This document shows, piece by piece, positions 14,050 through 24,500 of a stretch of 64,000 nt of DNA (within the stretch, counting starts at the first letter, position 1; each line of letters opens with the position of its first letter). Both the position numbers and the translations under genes were made by a program. Origin of the DNA: Taiwanofungus camphoratus. Lineage: Eukaryota; Basidiomycota; Agaricomycetes; Polyporales; Taiwanofungaceae. Under the pieces are notes generated by a model. The model was not told the DNA's origin. It made no database searches and saw nothing but the letters and a program-made list of their open reading frames with translations. The stretch lies in the NCBI GenBank assembly GCA_003999685.1, contig CP021233.1, positions 372,001 through 436,000 on the forward strand, given 5' to 3'.

Positions 14050-15658
14050 ATGTCTGCGACTGCGCAGCAGAATTATGACCTCATCACTCGGCGACTGCAG
14101 GAAGTACTTGGTGGAGAAAGTATTAAAGCCATCTTGACCGAGGGAAAGTCGCCAAAATGTTACTGGGGTGCATATTCCCACTCTGATATGCAGATTAAGC
14201 TACTTATGTCGTGTGTTGCAGGAGCCGCGCCGACAGGAAGACGTAGGCATTCACTGATATACTTGGCTTGTACGAAGTGACGAATACTGAACGTCGTAGC
14301 ACACATTGGATACTTCGTTCCACTGGCGAAGATTGCTGATTTCTTGCGGGCGGGAGTAGAAGTCACGATTCTTCTTGCAGGCAAGTGTCGCGCCTCATTT
14401 TAACACTTGAAACCAGTAGCATGCCTCTCGTCCTTGATTTTGGTTAGTCCTCTCCACTCCGGCATAGCGCATCCTTGTAGAGGACATGCCTTCCACTAAT
14501 GGCAACCCTGAAGCCATCTCGTTGTCAAAATACACACGACCTCTTCATCTGATTATAGTTTTTAAAATCTTCACCACACTACGTTCAAGCTACGGATATC
14601 ATAAATCTCACCTGCCTTGATTCTTAGACGTCCATGCGTTCCTTGACAACCTCAAAGCACCACTAGATCTCGTCGCTCACCGAACACAATACTACCAGAA
14701 CGTTCTGCTTGCTGTCTTCACGTCTCTTGGTATACCTACTAGCAAGCTACGCTTCGTAAAGGGTTCCTCCTACCAACTCACAAAGGAGTACAACCTTGAT
14801 AACTACAGGCTATGTGCCATTGTAACAGAACATGACGCAAAAAAAGCTGGGGCTGAAGTGGTGAAGCAGGTTGAGAACCCTCTGCTTAGCGGTCTAATAT
14901 ATCCAGGTCTCCAAGCGTTGGACGAACACTACCTGGACTGCGATTTTCAATTTGGAGGTATCGACCAGGTACAGTACCCTTATTTACATGGGACGGCAGC
15001 TTACACATCTTGATCATTCTTCTCCCTCTTGCAGCGCAAGATCTTTACCTTTGCAGAGCTCTACCTCCCGCGGCTTGGATACGCCAAGCGCGCGCATCTC
15101 ATGAACCCTATGGTGCCAGGACTGGGCGGAGGAAAGATGTCTTCCTCAGACCCGAACTCCAAGATAGATTTTCTCGACCCACCTGAGGTCGTGCGCCGCA
15201 AGATCAGAAGCGCGTTTTGTGAAGAGGGCAACACCACGGAAAATGGCGTCCTCTCGTTCGTGGAGGCTGTGCTGATTCCTATCAGCGAGCTTCGTCTCGA
15301 GAGGATGCGTGGAGACACAGGGTCAGACGCTGACGAGGGTGCGGAGGCTAGTGGTGACCAGACGCCGTTCGTCCTCGAAGGAGCTCCGGAGAACACTGTG
15401 TTCTCGATCTACCGGAAAGACGAACATGGCGGGTCGCTACATTACCAGACATTCGAGCAGATGAAGACAGACTTTGAGGCAAAGAAGTTGCACCCGAAGG
15501 ACCTGAAGACCGCGGTGGCGGATGCGATTGTACGACTGTTGGCGCCCATCAGAAAGGCGTTTGAAGAGAGTGAGGAGTGGCAGAAGGTCGAGAAGCTAGC
15601 CTATCCTGATCTGAATGCCAAGCCAGAGAAGAAGAAAAAGGCTGGTCACTTCTGTTGA
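14050..15658 (+). CDS. TYS1: Cytoplasmic tyrosyl-tRNA synthetase
   Basis: Five exons (14050-14167, 14222-14242, 14300-14380, 14628-14968, 15035-15658) give 394 residues, the length of yeast Tys1. Exon 2 is 21 nt. The class I signature GRPHIGYF (HIGH equivalent) is rebuilt by splicing. [13 protein letters not shown] (KMSKS equivalent), [11 protein letters not shown] and FGGIDQRKIF are all present. It charges tRNA-Tyr with tyrosine in the cytosol and is the eukaryotic/archaeal-type enzyme. The third intron (14381-14627) is unusual: 247 nt long, with donor GCAAGT instead of GT. The joined motif LLAD-VHAF requires it. The C-terminus as read ends in KKKKAGHFC, which does not look like a family end; a possible further exon at 15698-15865 is listed separately. 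Confidence 0.95.
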
Positions 15659-15697
15659 TCGTGACTTGAGACTGATCTGACTGTTGTGCGAATGTAG

Positions 15698-15865
15698 GAG
15701 AAAGTCTATCACCCACCACCACCAGGCAAGGGGAAGAATACGAGGAATGCACAGCCGGAAGCTTTAGCCGCTTCTGACAGCACCGCTACCGCGACACCGC
15801 CATCTACTGAAGTAGTAGCTCATGCTTTGGCGGAAGCAGCAAAACAGCACAATGAAACGCAGTGA
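15698..15865 (+). other. Candidate extra C-terminal exon of TyrRS
   Basis: Directly after an acceptor-like GAATGTAG lies a 56-codon open frame with protein-like composition: it begins EKVYHPPPPGKGKN, continues as an Ala/Pro/Thr-rich tail and ends in a stop at 15863-15865. It would extend the lysine-rich C-terminus of TyrRS naturally. However, no GT donor in the matching phase is visible after the KKKK codons; only a non-consensus GC (GCTGGT) is there. It may be an alternative exon, a rare splice or a lost exon. Confidence 0.4.
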
Positions 15866-16240
15866 TTGACATTGTCAATAGTAGGGAAGAGGGTTAGAGA
15901 ATGGCGGCGACATTCAATTGTGATGTGTACGAAGATCTCGCCATAACCTATACCTCTACGTCTCGTTCATGATGTCTCATACGGGAAACATGAGACGCAG
16001 CCTGACCCCGCGAGACCGTCAAGAAGGACGCTCTGTACTTTAGCACGATCCCTGGTATTAGTCAGCAGTCTTGGCAGCCAGTCAGCTAAATTAGGCAATT
16101 GCGGCGCTACGACCGTCGATCGTGTGTCGACTGAGCGTTTCAAAGTCCCGTCAAGCGGGCGCATACTTGGTCACCTACAACCATCTTGTACTCGTAACCC
16201 TGCAATTATCTGAGTATAGAAGGTTGGCTGAACTCCTGAC
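15866..16240. other. Spacer between TyrRS and the J-domain gene
   Basis: No coding sequence is supported. It holds the TyrRS 3' end and the upstream region of the J-domain gene. Confidence 0.45.
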
Positions 16241-18048
16241 ATGAGTTCCTCTTACCCAACAATCGAGTCACGACCATTCACTCCCCATGTTCCGACTACC
16301 TGCTCGCATTGCAATACCCACCTCGAATTCTCGGTTCCTACACCTGCTCCTCGCCCAGGGACGGTCTTGAGCATTAGCTGTTACAGATGCCATACTGTGT
16401 TCACCCATGCTTTCTATCCTTCTCAAGTTCCCAATCCACCTACGGGCGGCTTGAGGACTCCAGGTTCTACAGTGAACGGTCACAGTCCATCCTCGTCCCA
16501 AAGCCAAGGCGCGCGGAGAGGCAGGAAGATCGGCACACAGGAGAGGCCACTAGAGACTGGATACTACGATATTCTGGGAGTACCCGTTGATGCCTCGACG
16601 GATGATATCAAAAAGGCATATCGTCAGTGGTTTCCTTTTGACCTTTTCGAACATCTTCCAAGTCCACAATAGGACGGCTTGCTATAAAGCACCATCCGGA
16701 CAAAAACCGCGATGACCCGCACGCCGAGGAGCGATTCAAGGAAATCGCAATAGCATACCAGACGCTCTCTGACCCCGCGCTACGCAAGAAGTACAACGAG
16801 TTTGGCTCGAAAGAGAGTGCGCCGGAAGGCGGCTTCGTCGATCCGGAGGTGTGCACTCTTACTCATGACAGATATCAATGCTTCTAACCGTGCGTGCAGG
16901 AGGTATTCAGCACAATCTTCGGAGGCGAACGGTTCGTGCCGATCATCGGGCACATTAGTCTGGCGAAGGACATGAAGACGGCATTGCAGGAGGCCGAGGA
17001 GATGGGCGAGAACGAAGGCGAGAACGGTGTCGGGAAGCAGATTGCGCGGGACGCGAAGGGGCGCGAGATCCTCGGTCCGGAGGAAAAGGCGCGGCGGGAA
17101 GAGAAGGCGCGGAAGACTGCTGCCGAGGTGAGCGAAGTATCGTGTCGAGGTTGACGCGCACAACTAATCGGTGCACTTGCACGGTGCAGAAAGCTGCCGT
17201 CCGCGCTGAGCGGGTACAGAAGCTAGTCGAGAACCTGGAACGCAGGCTCGGCATCTTTACAGAGTCAGCAACAGACCTGCATGATGTGCAGGTTACGGAG
17301 AGCTTCAGAAAGATCTGTCAGTTGGAAGCAGAGTGAGTGTCGCTGGTCAATAGCTCCGCCTTATCCTTACTGTCCAAGCAGGGAGCTGAAGAAGGAATCT
17401 TATGGTGCAGACTTGCTGCACGCTATCGGCTTCGTGTATGTCGCCAAGGCGAAACAGCATCAAGCAACAAATCAGACCTTCTTTGGCGTTGGGGGATGGC
17501 TGCATAATGTGCAAGGCAAATATCATGTATTCAGTGAAACGTGGGTTCTGTGCACCGTTAATAGCTGTTCCGAGCGACGATTGTATGACCACTTACTAGT
17601 GTATCCACCCTTCGGGCTGCTATGGAACTCAAGAACGTATTCGAACAGATCCAGGCAGCGGAGAAAGCTGGAAACCTGAGCCCCGAAGACAAGCGGCGGC
17701 TGGAGGAGCAAGCTGCCGAGAAAGGCCTGCAGGCACTCTTCAAGGTACGCATGTCACCTCTGACTGTTCCTCACCCGACGAGGATACCAACTTCACTGTT
17801 CTTTCTTGATAAAGGGAACGAAACTAGAAATTGAATCGGTCCTCCGGGAGACATGCGACCGCGTGCTCGAGGACCCTTCCATCTCAAGGGAGAAGGCGCA
17901 GCTGCGCGCGATGGGACTCCAGATACTCGGCGAGGCATACATGGGTGTCAGCAAGGATCAGGACGACGGACGGGAAGAGAGCGAGTATGTCAGAGTCGAG
18001 ACGAAGAGTAGTCGACAGCGCGACCACGAGCGAGTTCAGCAGGGATAA
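16241..18048 (+). CDS. DnaJ/Hsp40 protein of the Caj1/Djp1 type (J domain plus DnaJ-X region)
   Basis: Seven exons (16241-16622, 16673-16848, 16900-17127, 17190-17332, 17382-17540, 17600-17744, 17815-18048) encode 488 residues, all introns GT...AG. Residues ~107-170 are the J domain: YYDILGVP, IKKAYRRLA and the HPD in KHHPDKN. The later part (FGGERFVPIIGHISLAKDM, a charged stretch, LLHAIGFVYVAKAKQ, FGVGGWLHN) matches the DnaJ-X region of Caj1 and Djp1. Such co-chaperones stimulate Hsp70 and serve peroxisomal or membrane protein import. The first 55 residues are an addition not expected in those relatives: two CxxC pairs at C21/C24 and C47/C50 look like a zinc ribbon. The Ser/Gly-rich linker 70-100 is probably disordered. 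Confidence in the class is high; the location in the cell is inference. Confidence 0.93.
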
Positions 18049-18511
18049 GGAATCACTGCTGTCTTGACTGCCTCTCCTTCTACTGTCCCCTCTTGCATTT
18101 GCTGTACCCATACTCGCATGTAACTCTACATCGATGCATTCAACTCAATTACTACTTCATCAGAATTCGACAGCATCTCCTGCGTATGTAGCCAATTGTA
18201 GGCACGTTGCGAAGAAGTTTGAGTTTCAATTTGGCGGGTCACGTCATCGCCGACTACTAACTTACACACCGCAGAAAGCAAAAAAGAAAATCAGATTGCT
18301 GAGAAATACTAGATACATGCATAACAACAATGCTGTAGTGATATATGCCACTCAGGAGCTCGAAGAATGACTAGAGACTAACAAACTATCGATACAATAA
18401 ATATTGAGTGTCTATGGTCTAATCTATTGCGTTGCAGGTGAGAGATGACAAAGAAAAATTCCGAGATGAGAACAGAGACAGAAGGAAAATTAAAGTAGTA
18501 GAGTCATGACT
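18049..18511. other. Convergent 3' region between the J-domain gene and the MFS gene
   Basis: AT-rich non-coding sequence shared by two convergent genes. AATAAA occurs near 18398 on the plus strand and could end the J-domain transcript. No further feature is supported. Confidence 0.45.
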
Positions 18512-20621
18512 CTATACCGGAGAAACAGCTATTTCATTAACCGCATCCAATTCATGCGCGCTCAGCGCATCAATCTTTTTGTCCTTGACGTCAGAGCCAC
18601 CAGTGTTCTCATCTAGACCGAGCTTATCTTGCACATCCACCACTTTCTGCTCGACCGTTTTATCTTCGACCGCATCCTCAGTCTTGGTACGGTAGAACAC
18701 GAGCATCGCAATAAATTCGAGACCCACAACGCCAAGGAGGAACCAGAACGCGGCTGCATATCCCGCGTAGTTGTCTGGTCCGCCGTGCGTCTTCTGCACG
18801 CTCGTCTCGATGGAGCCAATCACAGCAATGCCGACAGCAGAGCCAAGCTGGAGCGCCCCGTTGAAAATGGCACCAACCGTCCCTGCCATGGAGGCGGGGG
18901 AGGTGCGAAAGATGGCGATACTGGAAACGTGCGTTAACTTGCATGCTCGATCGCTGAACAGAGACAGGGATGCGGGCTTACTTAGTATGGGTGTAGGTCA
19001 GCATACAGGACCCGGAGCCAACCACAAAGGCGGGGAAGACGAACGACCAGTACTTGTCCGGCCCATCCGCCAAAGCGAGGAGAACCGTGGCAGCCATAAG
19101 CAGACATTCCGCGGGTAGGATGATCCACTTCGGGTTTATTACACGCGAGAGCGGCCCCGTGAAGCTCATCGAAAGTGAAAGCACACTGATCGGAATCCTG
19201 TGTTTCGTGAGGGATGAAGAGCAGTAGACAACGAAATAGAGGACTTACATGTGAATAGCGGTAGAAATGGCGGACCAGTGATACACGTCTTGCCAGAGAG
19301 TGGTGAACGTGCTGAAGATAGTCGTCCACCAGAAGTAGGGAAGAAGCGCAGTGCCGAATAACACTGAGAAATTGGGGAGAAACCATGTTTGTGGTGGCCT
19401 TTTTAAAGACAAATCAAACTACGTTAAAACGTAATTCCTGAAAGGGAAGCAATTGTGCACATACACTGCAGCTCTTGAAGGCGGGATGCGTGTTTCATAA
19501 TAGAAGAATCCAACAACCATGAAGATGGAAATGATCAACGGAGCAAGCACCATGGCAGAGCCCCATCCATCAGTCGAACCAGACGTAATTGCAAAAATGA
19601 AGAGAATAAGGGCCGCTAGATTAACCCATAGAGTAAGAACGCGATTTCCTAAGTGTATACATTAGAGTACAGTACCTGTTAAGATGGAGATGCCAATGAG
19701 ATCGAGACTTTTCCACTTCGGCCCCTGCATGTCTACATTGGCGACACGCTCATCCGGCGGGATAAGCAGTATGCAAAGGCCCGCGATTGGGAAAGCTACC
19801 ATCGCTACGAACCAGAAGACCCAGTGCCATGATGCGTATTCAACAAATATGCCACCAATAATAAAACCAAGCACTACAACCAGGTCAACACATGACCCAG
19901 CGTCATGCCAGAGACAAGGCTAGCTTACCGTTGCCAACGGCACCACAGCCACCGAAGATGCCAATGGCTCGCGCTTGCTCTGTTGGTTCGACGAACACGT
20001 TGACCAGCAGAGTCAGGGCGGAAGGGATAGTCATGGCGGCGGCTATAAAGATGGCGAACATTCCCAACATCAGCATTATGGAAGGCATCTCCTCTGAGAA
20101 GGCAGACGCACCAATGCCACTGAATGCCCTGAGGATAATGATGGTAATTTTATCTTTGACGAAGCCGGCACCAATACAGATTATTCCGAGAGCGCAAATT
20201 CCGCCGATGAATGCCACTTCTACATAAGACGTCAGTACGGTTGTCCTTGTAGCGTACGGAAGACAGCTACTTACTTGGATTGTAGACGTCACTGATACGA
20301 CCACTCTGTAAAGGCGGTGTTTAGTAAGTACCACTGTACGTGCAAACTGATGTTTCGACTCACAATCAATAGAAAAGAGGCGAACGTGAGCTGGAATGCA
20401 CTAATAATCCATGTCGACTGGCCTTCAGTGATTCCGAGAGAAATTTCGAGGGACGGAATGGCCGAGAACAAGGCACAATTATTGACCGTGTCTAAAAATT
20501 GGGCGAAACAAAACATCATGAGAAGGACGTAGCGGCGAACCGCTGAGAAGCGTTGGGGGACCCTCCCGTCGACGAGGGTCTGGGCAGGAGAGAGAGCACT
20601 GGATGCTGGAGGGGCTATCAT
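18512..20621 (-). CDS. MFS drug:H+ antiporter, 14-TM DHA2 class (Atr1-like)
   Basis: Nine exons (20621-20364, 20305-20275, 20219-20112, 20042-19929, 19873-19676, 19615-19465, 19398-19249, 19197-18982, 18920-18512) give 544 residues. Hydrophobic segments spread evenly over the length as in 14-TM transporters. MFS landmarks include SGRISDVYNPK in the 2-3 loop, AMTIPSALTLLVNVF, and GAIFNGALQLGSAVG near the end. The C-terminal ~70 residues are a charged cytoplasmic tail. The relation to yeast Atr1 suggests export of small toxic compounds (aminotriazole, borate) at the plasma membrane; the substrate is unknown. The third intron (20043-20111, 69 nt) is stop-free and in frame; without removing it the protein would carry a 23-residue insert inside a conserved helix. 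The upstream 400 bases contain several CCAAT-type motifs. Confidence 0.92.
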
Positions 20622-22562
20622 GTCTACAACAGTGAGGAAAACGTGAACGGTAGTCTATTCTTGACGAGCGCGTAATTGACAGGAGAAAAACAGACAGACA
20701 ACTCGAAACCCAAGACGAACAGAGATTGAGAGAGGCAAGAAAGAAGAGAGGAATGAGGATGCGAGTTCAGAGAAACGACCATTTTTATCTAGCTGACTGA
20801 TGCGTGCCGCTTGTCGTTTAACATCACTGTGTTCTGCAAGAAATTTTTAGTATTATCGACCATGTAACGGAGCAAGTGGATCAGCGATAGAAATGTGCAG
20901 AACACGGAGCAAGGTCAAGAAGTGATCAAATTGCGTTTACACCAAGTGGTATAGCCTAGAATTCAGGTTTCAAGGCCTCTGATTGGTCCTTGCTCTTTGG
21001 GGGCCAATTACATTCTATTACATTCCTTTACGTACTTTTATCCAATTATAGCGTCCGATCATTCTTTCGGTATATTTTTGGATAAACTCTAGACCACATC
21101 TTTGAACATGATTTCGCACGCCACCTGCTCACGGACACCTGCATAACGCAATGGCCGTAGCTTTACTCGCTAGAGCGCATAGGTGGACGCGTTTGATGTG
21201 AGTGTAATCGAGTGATTCCCATGTTATAACGTTTGCATCCGATACTAGGACGGCCGGAGATGAGTATGCTTTGAAAATTTACAGTCAGTTGACTCAGGGA
21301 CCCTCACTTGCCTCCGAAGACGGGATTCCGCCGGACTCTCTCTATTTACTCGACCTCACCACTTGTACCCCGCTCTCCAGAATGGTCTGATAAGAACACC
21401 TGTGTACGTCTTGCGGCGAAGGCCATAGACTGACGATCCGCACCTAAACTTAACGCGCTGTCTTGACTTCGATATCCCTTCTTCAGTGAAAGCGTTGTCT
21501 CTTTGGCGGTCCAAGTTCCATACTGACTCGACAAGATGTCTCGAGTGACGAACAGGAACCAGTCGTTGTTATGTCTGGCCAATTTGCTAGCGGCAGTGTC
21601 GCAGATCCTTCTTGAGCAGCAAGCATGTTTCTGGCACTGTGAGTGTACGCAACCTCTATATCCTTGCAGAAGCAGGTGGCAATCACGAATTATTTGTATA
21701 CAGCTCATGTGTAACAGCGCTCCTGCACACCACATGCTCTTTGCACATGGTCGTGGTCATTCATTCCTCTGTCAAACACTGTTGCAAAATTTCTGCTCGT
21801 CGTCTACGGAAGCTACGCTTACGGTACGTCCGTGCATTTTTTAAGACCTCAAGGCGGGTGAGACGGCTGATGGAGATTCCTCATTGATTTACCAGATATG
21901 TGCTATCATGATAACCATGCCTTGCTGATCTCTCGTGTTTCGGAGCGAAGGCACCGTTGGTGGTCCGTGCCCTACGAAGTCACAACACACAATTGGCCTG
22001 TCAGACCATTCGAAGCATGGAACGTGCACTAACTTCCGTAATACCAACGTTTGCATTTATGGCTCTATTCGGCGGTCGCTTCCAAATCAAGCTGTCCCGG
22101 GCAGCGACGGATTACGTCGGTTTTCCTACCTCGTCCTGGTCGTGATCATTCGAAGGTCACGGTGTGGAGTCGAAGACAGATACTTCACGTCAATTGCCCG
22201 CCCATAACTGCATTCAGACGAATGCGAGGTCAGCATGTTCTTCACGTCTAGAAACCCGAATGATGTGGATCCTGCGCGGAAGCTCATTCAGAGGTAAAAC
22301 CTCGGACACAGTGTATGGGATAATCCTATGAAAGGTTTGACCTAGTCTAGTCATTTCTGCGACAGGTAGAGGTTGACGTAAACCCTTTATTAGGGTTAAG
22401 GTTTAAGCGCTACATACCAGCTCTGGCACCTCTTTGGTGTATGCTGGTGCGCGCTCACTTTGCAGACGTCAGTCAACGCCAAGCACCACATACACGAACG
22501 GATATAAGGCTATCGAAAAAGGGCTCTTGGCGTAAATGTATCCCCTTTTTGTGCACACGTCC
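20622..22562. other. Sparse upstream region of the MFS gene
   Basis: About 1.9 kb with no supported gene. Between 20980 and 21050 one ATTGG and two CCAAT motifs lie close together, 360-430 bases before the MFS start; they could bind the HAP/CBF complex (inference). Short open frames between 21350 and 22250 do not resemble proteins and lack joinable exons. Confidence 0.4.
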
Positions 22563-22867
22563 CAGCAATCCTCAAAATGATAGCGCGTTTTGAGAAAAAA
22601 TGCAATGGAGCCCAGGCGGTGCCGGCGGCGCGTGGGGAGCGATCTCGGGCGGGATGTGTTGGCGCATCGGCATCCTCATATAGCAGTGATTGCGTCCACC
22701 GGTGGCGACGATGAGGAGAGAAAAATCTATGATAAAATTCTATAGAATAAATGATGACACACTAATATATGAGCTCCCAGATCCGCCGCAGCGCTTGGGG
22801 CCGGCAGGTGCTGCCTGGCTCCATTGCATTTTTTTCTCAAAACGCGCTATCGCTTTTAGGATTGCTG
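22563..22867. repeat. Foldback (MITE-like) element with ~65-bp inverted arms
   Basis: The left arm begins CAGCAATCCT at 22563. The right arm ends AGGATTGCTG at 22867, its reverse complement. Between them TAGCGCGTTTTGAG, the following A run and TGCAATGGAGCC are matched on the opposite strand, so ~65 bases of each arm pair with few mismatches. The ~170-bp middle is GC-rich on the left and AT-rich around 22720. There is no open frame for a transposase and I see no clear target-site duplication. Size and structure fit a non-autonomous DNA transposon or a foldback element. It ends 33 bases before the start codon of the next gene. Confidence 0.75.
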
Positions 22868-22900
22868 TCAATAAAAGCACCACATCTTCAACATAGTGTC

Positions 22901-23240
22901 ATGGGGTATGTATCATCTTCTGTACACGTGGATGTGCACTTGGTAATAATTCAATCCCAACGCAGTATAATATTTTCTTGTATAGCAGGTGATGCTGTCG
23001 ATAGCATCGATATGCGCTCATCTTTCTCATTTGTCTATTTCCAGGCATTTTTATCTGCATCGGCGATGCCATAATGGCCGTCATCGAAATTGTTGGAGAA
23101 TGTCTAGAGTGGATTGTTAGTCGTAAGTATCCTCGACCCAATGTTTTGGTTCCATCACGATGCTGAGATTTGTCATAGTCATAGCAGGGTTATTTGCTGG
23201 CATTGTTAACTGTATTGCCGCTTGTTTATGTTGCGAGTGA
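22901..23240 (+). CDS. Small hydrophobic cysteine-rich peptide (52 residues, four exons)
   Basis: Four exons (22901-22905, 22966-22988, 23045-23122, 23188-23240) join to 53 codons with stop. Introns of 60, 56 and 65 nt have donors GTATGT, GTGATG and GTAAGT and acceptors CAG. The peptide begins MGIIFSCIAGIF, continues with an amphipathic run (CIGDAIMAVIEIVGECL) and ends CIAACLCCE. It is almost wholly hydrophobic with eight cysteines. Gly2 followed by Ser6 fits the N-myristoylation pattern, and Cys7 and the CLCC tail could be palmitoylated; membrane anchoring is inference. Small proteins of this look occur in other agaricomycetes, from memory; no function is known to me. Exon 1 codes only Met-Gly plus part of a codon, so ordinary gene finders would miss it. 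Confidence 0.75.
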
Positions 23241-24500
23241 GTGCCTTGTCCAGTCTCTGAGGGATGCTCCATATTGAGAGTGCACGCAGAACACCAGCAG
23301 CTGGACCGGTCGCTTATTGAGCCTGGGCTCCGGGATAGGAGGCGATTCCGGGTTGAACCTGTTGCGTTCAAGCCTAGTGTCCTCAAATATACTATCGTAT
23401 TGAATACTCATGCATGTTACATTATCCTAGCACTAGCACTTAATTCGATACACGAATTGCGTTTACCGTTGTTATCACAAGCAGTAAGGGGCTGAACTTA
23501 CTCGTCATCGGTCCGGGTTCCGGGTTCCGTCATCAGACCATGCCATACAGTGAGTTCTGTCTATGCTCAAAATTTTGCACATCATCGTTCGACTTCACAT
23601 AACCCGGGGTAACTGTGCCAATCCTCCGACTGGGGCAATTCACTACGTGGAGCGGCTTCGCAGACGCTTAATGGCATTTTTTATGGCGTGTCGTCCTACT
23701 TCTCTGACATCATCATGGCATACACGGTCTATTATCCGCTGAGGATGTTGTTGCGTTACATGATGCCATTCCTCTCTACAGGGCTTGGAGCCCTTCAGAT
23801 CAATCTTCATGAACGTGCTTAGTATCGTCGTAGACTAAATTGCGCTCAGAATAGAATCGGGTGGCACAGCCAAATGACTGCGATAATCCGAGTCAAGGAA
23901 CAACGGAAGAATGGCTAGATACAAATGGTAAATACAAAGGAAGAGAACTGAAGTAGATCGCTAAGATGATTAGTACTGGGTCGATGTACAGGCCGTTTGA
24001 TAGAGCTGCTCGAATAAGAGCGTCTCTTGTAGATAAACTTGTAGCGTTGTTCGCATGTTGGCTACAGCTGACTTGGGATTGTGTGGAGTGGTGTCCCAGA
24101 TGTCGGGTAGGAGCTGTCGCAGCGATGAGTCGTCATGAACTATCTTCAACTAGTCTCTACCATGGCAGAATTGATGACGGTCCAGGAGTAACATCCTCCA
24201 AAGAGTTGGGCCGTCGGGTAGTAGATCGATTTTGCATGTCAGACTGTGACAATTGCTACTTTCCTTACGAGGAATACCAAGTCGCTAGAGATTGGTCGGG
24301 GATGTCTGGCCCTTGATGGAGCTATAACGAACGAGACACAGGGTTCGAGGTGTCACTGAGCAAATCTCTAATAAAGCACCATCGAGAAAATTTGTGTCAT
24401 CTAGAGAATTAAACAGCTATTAATAAACAATTCTCGTATGAAGGCATCATCATTTCTTACGTTGCTCGCCGGCGGGGGTGCATGCGAAGGTGTCGAAACC
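23241..24500. other. Gene-poor stretch
   Basis: No gene is supported over 1.26 kb. An open frame at 23966-24316 (116 codons, plus strand) has an ATG but no recognisable motif and no splice partners, so it is left out. Confidence 0.4.

Noticed and set aside
22381-22411. Telomere-like words (TTAGGGTTA followed by GGTTTAAG)
   Set aside because: Only about one and a half units, no array; chance occurrence in AT-rich spacer.
23966-24316. 116-codon open frame on the plus strand with several cysteines
   Set aside because: No recognisable motif, no promoter or splice support, and composition like the surrounding non-coding DNA.
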